Shown here: positions 12,578-13,658 of the stretch, one piece after another | Layout of the letters: every line of letters starts with the position of its first letter | Position numbering within the stretch: the first letter of the stretch is position 1 | Assembly: GCA_943913625.1 (NCBI GenBank) | Contig: CALTYW010000060.1 | Coordinates: 1 to 13,658 of the forward strand | Reading direction: 5' to 3' | Source: an uncultured Campylobacter sp. | GTDB lineage: Bacteria > Actinomycetota > Actinomycetes > Mycobacteriales > Mycobacteriaceae | DNA: 13,658 nt | Program-made: the position numbers and the translations under genes | The notes under the pieces: model-generated | The model's input: the letters and a program-made list of their open reading frames with translations, nothing else | Told to the model about the DNA's origin: nothing | The model's database searches: none

Positions 12578-13658
12578 CTAAATCACGCCCTGCGCAAGCA
12601 TCGCGTCAGCCACTTTCTTGAAGCCCGCGATGTTGGCGCCGACGATGTAATCGCCCTCGTGGTCGTACTCCGCGGCCGTCTCGGCGGAGACCTTGAAGAT
12701 GTTGGACATGATCTTGTGCAAACGTTCGTCGGTGTACTCGAAGGTCCACTTGTCGCGCGAAGCGTTCTGCTGCATCTCCAGCGCGGAGGTGGCCACACCA
12801 CCCGCGTTGGCCGCCTTGCCCGGGCCGAAGTTGATCTTCGCGTCACGGAACACCTCGATAGCATCGGCGGTGGAAGGCATGTTCGCACCCTCTGCCACGT
12901 ACTTCACGCCGTTGGCCACCAGCGAACGTGCGTTGTCGGCGTTCAGCTCGTTCTGGGTCGCGCACGGCAGCGCCACGTCCGCCTCAAGATCCCAGATGGA
13001 GCCGTCGGTGTGCAGGGTCGCTCCGGTGGTCTGGTCAACGTAGCTGGAGACACGCTCACGGCGGACCTCCTTGACGTCTTGAAGCAGCTCAACATCCACC
13101 CCGTTCGGAGTTTCCACCCAGCCGGAGGAATCGGAGAAGCCGACCACGGTCGCGCCCAGCTCCTGGGCCTTCTGGATGGCGTAGATAGCCACGTTGCCGG
13201 ATCCGGACACGATGACCTTCGCGCCGGACAGCTCTTCGCCCTTGGCCTTCATCATCTCCTGCGTGAAGTAGACGCAGCCGTAACCGGTGGCCTCGGTGCG
13301 GGCCAGCGAACCACCCCATGCCAGACCCTTGCCGGTGAGCACGCCAGACTCGTGCTGGTTGGCCAGGCGGCGGTACTGGCCGAAAAGGTAGCCGATTTCG
13401 CGGCCGCCGACGCCGATGTCACCGGCCGGCACGTCGCGGTATTCGCCGATGTGGCGCCACAACTCAGTCATGAAGGACTGGCAGAAACGCATGACCTCGC
13501 CCTCCGAGCGGCCCTTCGGGTCGAAGTCGGAGCCACCCTTGCCGCCGCCGATGGGCAGGCCAGTCAGGGAGTTTTTGAAGATCTGCTCGAAGCCCAAGAA
13601 CTTGATCACGCCAAGGTTCACGCTCGGGTGGAAGCGCAGGCCGCCCTTGTACGGGCCG
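12578..13658 (-). CDS. gdhA: NADP-type glutamate dehydrogenase (partial, N-terminus outside the window)
   Basis: GdhA makes glutamate from 2-oxoglutarate and ammonium, the main low-affinity ammonium assimilation route in corynebacteria. The last 359 residues are visible, out of the roughly 445-450 of the hexameric family. They begin inside the conserved GPYKGGLRFHPSVNLG segment. The substrate loop GLPIGGGKGGSDFDPKGRS follows, with the catalytic-site Lys in GGGKGG. Further on are the domain-linking PAGDIGVGGREIGYLFG, a Rossmann dinucleotide site with GSGNVA, and the C-terminal ANAGGVATSALEMQQNA. A GTG at 13621 is in frame but lies inside this conserved core and is not the start. The reading frame is intact to the stop. 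A hairpin follows the stop. Confidence 0.96.
   Translation of the reverse strand, partial: GPYKGGLRFHPSVNLGVIKFLGFEQIFKNSLTGLPIGGGKGGSDFDPKGRSEGEVMRFCQSFMTELWRHIGEYRDVPAGDIGVGGREIGYLFGQYRRLANQHESGVLTGKGLAWGGSLARTEATGYGCVYFTQEMMKAKGEELSGAKVIVSGSGNVAIYAIQKAQELGATVVGFSDSSGWVETPNGVDVELLQDVKEVRRERVSSYVDQTTGATLHTDGSIWDLEADVALPCATQNELNADNARSLVANGVKYVAEGANMPSTADAIEVFRDAKINFGPGKAANAGGVATSALEMQQNASRDKWTFEYTDERLHKIMSNIFKVSAETAAEYDHEGDYIVGANIAGFKKVADAMLAQGVI

Noticed and set aside
1..13658. CRISPR arrays, tRNA or rRNA genes, insertion sequences, integrases
   Set aside because: No regularly spaced repeats, no tRNA-like cloverleaf arms noticed, and no transposase or recombinase motif in any frame read.

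Overview
The window looks like a chromosomal segment of a high-GC actinobacterium, most likely a Corynebacterium. Three things suggest this. The minus-strand gene order ftsY - smc - acyP - mutM - rnc - DUF177 - sepIVA is the order I know from mycobacteria and corynebacteria. The product after DUF177 is a SepIVA/DivIVA-like protein of the Mycobacteriales type. Many genes have a TANNNT -10 hexamer 6-8 bases before the start codon, the signature of leaderless mRNAs.

Layout, left to right. (1) Positions 1-859, minus: N-terminal part of ftsY, the signal recognition particle receptor, running off the left edge. (2) 939-1430, plus: a small membrane-anchored META/HslJ-domain protein whose stop codon shares a CTAG with the smc stop. 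(3) 1427-4903, minus: complete smc. (4) 4986-7246, plus: a compact accessory block of two toxin-antitoxin modules. The first is a VbhA-like antitoxin plus a Fic-domain toxin. The second is a tripartite HigB (RelE/Gp49-like toxin) - HigA (XRE antitoxin) - SecB-like chaperone operon, i.e. a toxin-antitoxin-chaperone (TAC) system of the kind known from Mycobacterium tuberculosis Rv1955-Rv1957. (5) 7253-9664, minus: acyP, an AGCS-type sodium:alanine/glycine symporter and a flavin reductase-like protein. (6) 9685-12522, minus: mutM, rnc (overlapping mutM by 8 bases and the DUF177 gene by 4), DUF177 and sepIVA. (7) 12578-13658, minus: gdhA, the NADP-type glutamate dehydrogenase, lacking its N-terminus at the right edge.

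The housekeeping genes serve membrane targeting, chromosome condensation, DNA repair, RNA processing, septation and nitrogen assimilation. The block between smc and acyP is the distinctive part: it runs against nearly all its neighbours, sits where mycobacteria have smc and acyP adjacent, uses Shine-Dalgarno-led starts among leaderless host genes, and carries a clear promoter/operator with two perfect inverted repeats in front of higA. Within it the Fic module lacks both partners of the usual inhibitory salt bridge, the antitoxin glutamate and the second arginine of the extended Fic motif. HigA has a C-terminal extension with a duplicated VSPY motif that is a candidate chaperone-addiction segment for the SecB-like protein.

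No rRNA, tRNA, CRISPR array, insertion sequence or replication origin was seen. No gene-free stretch exceeds about 140 bases.
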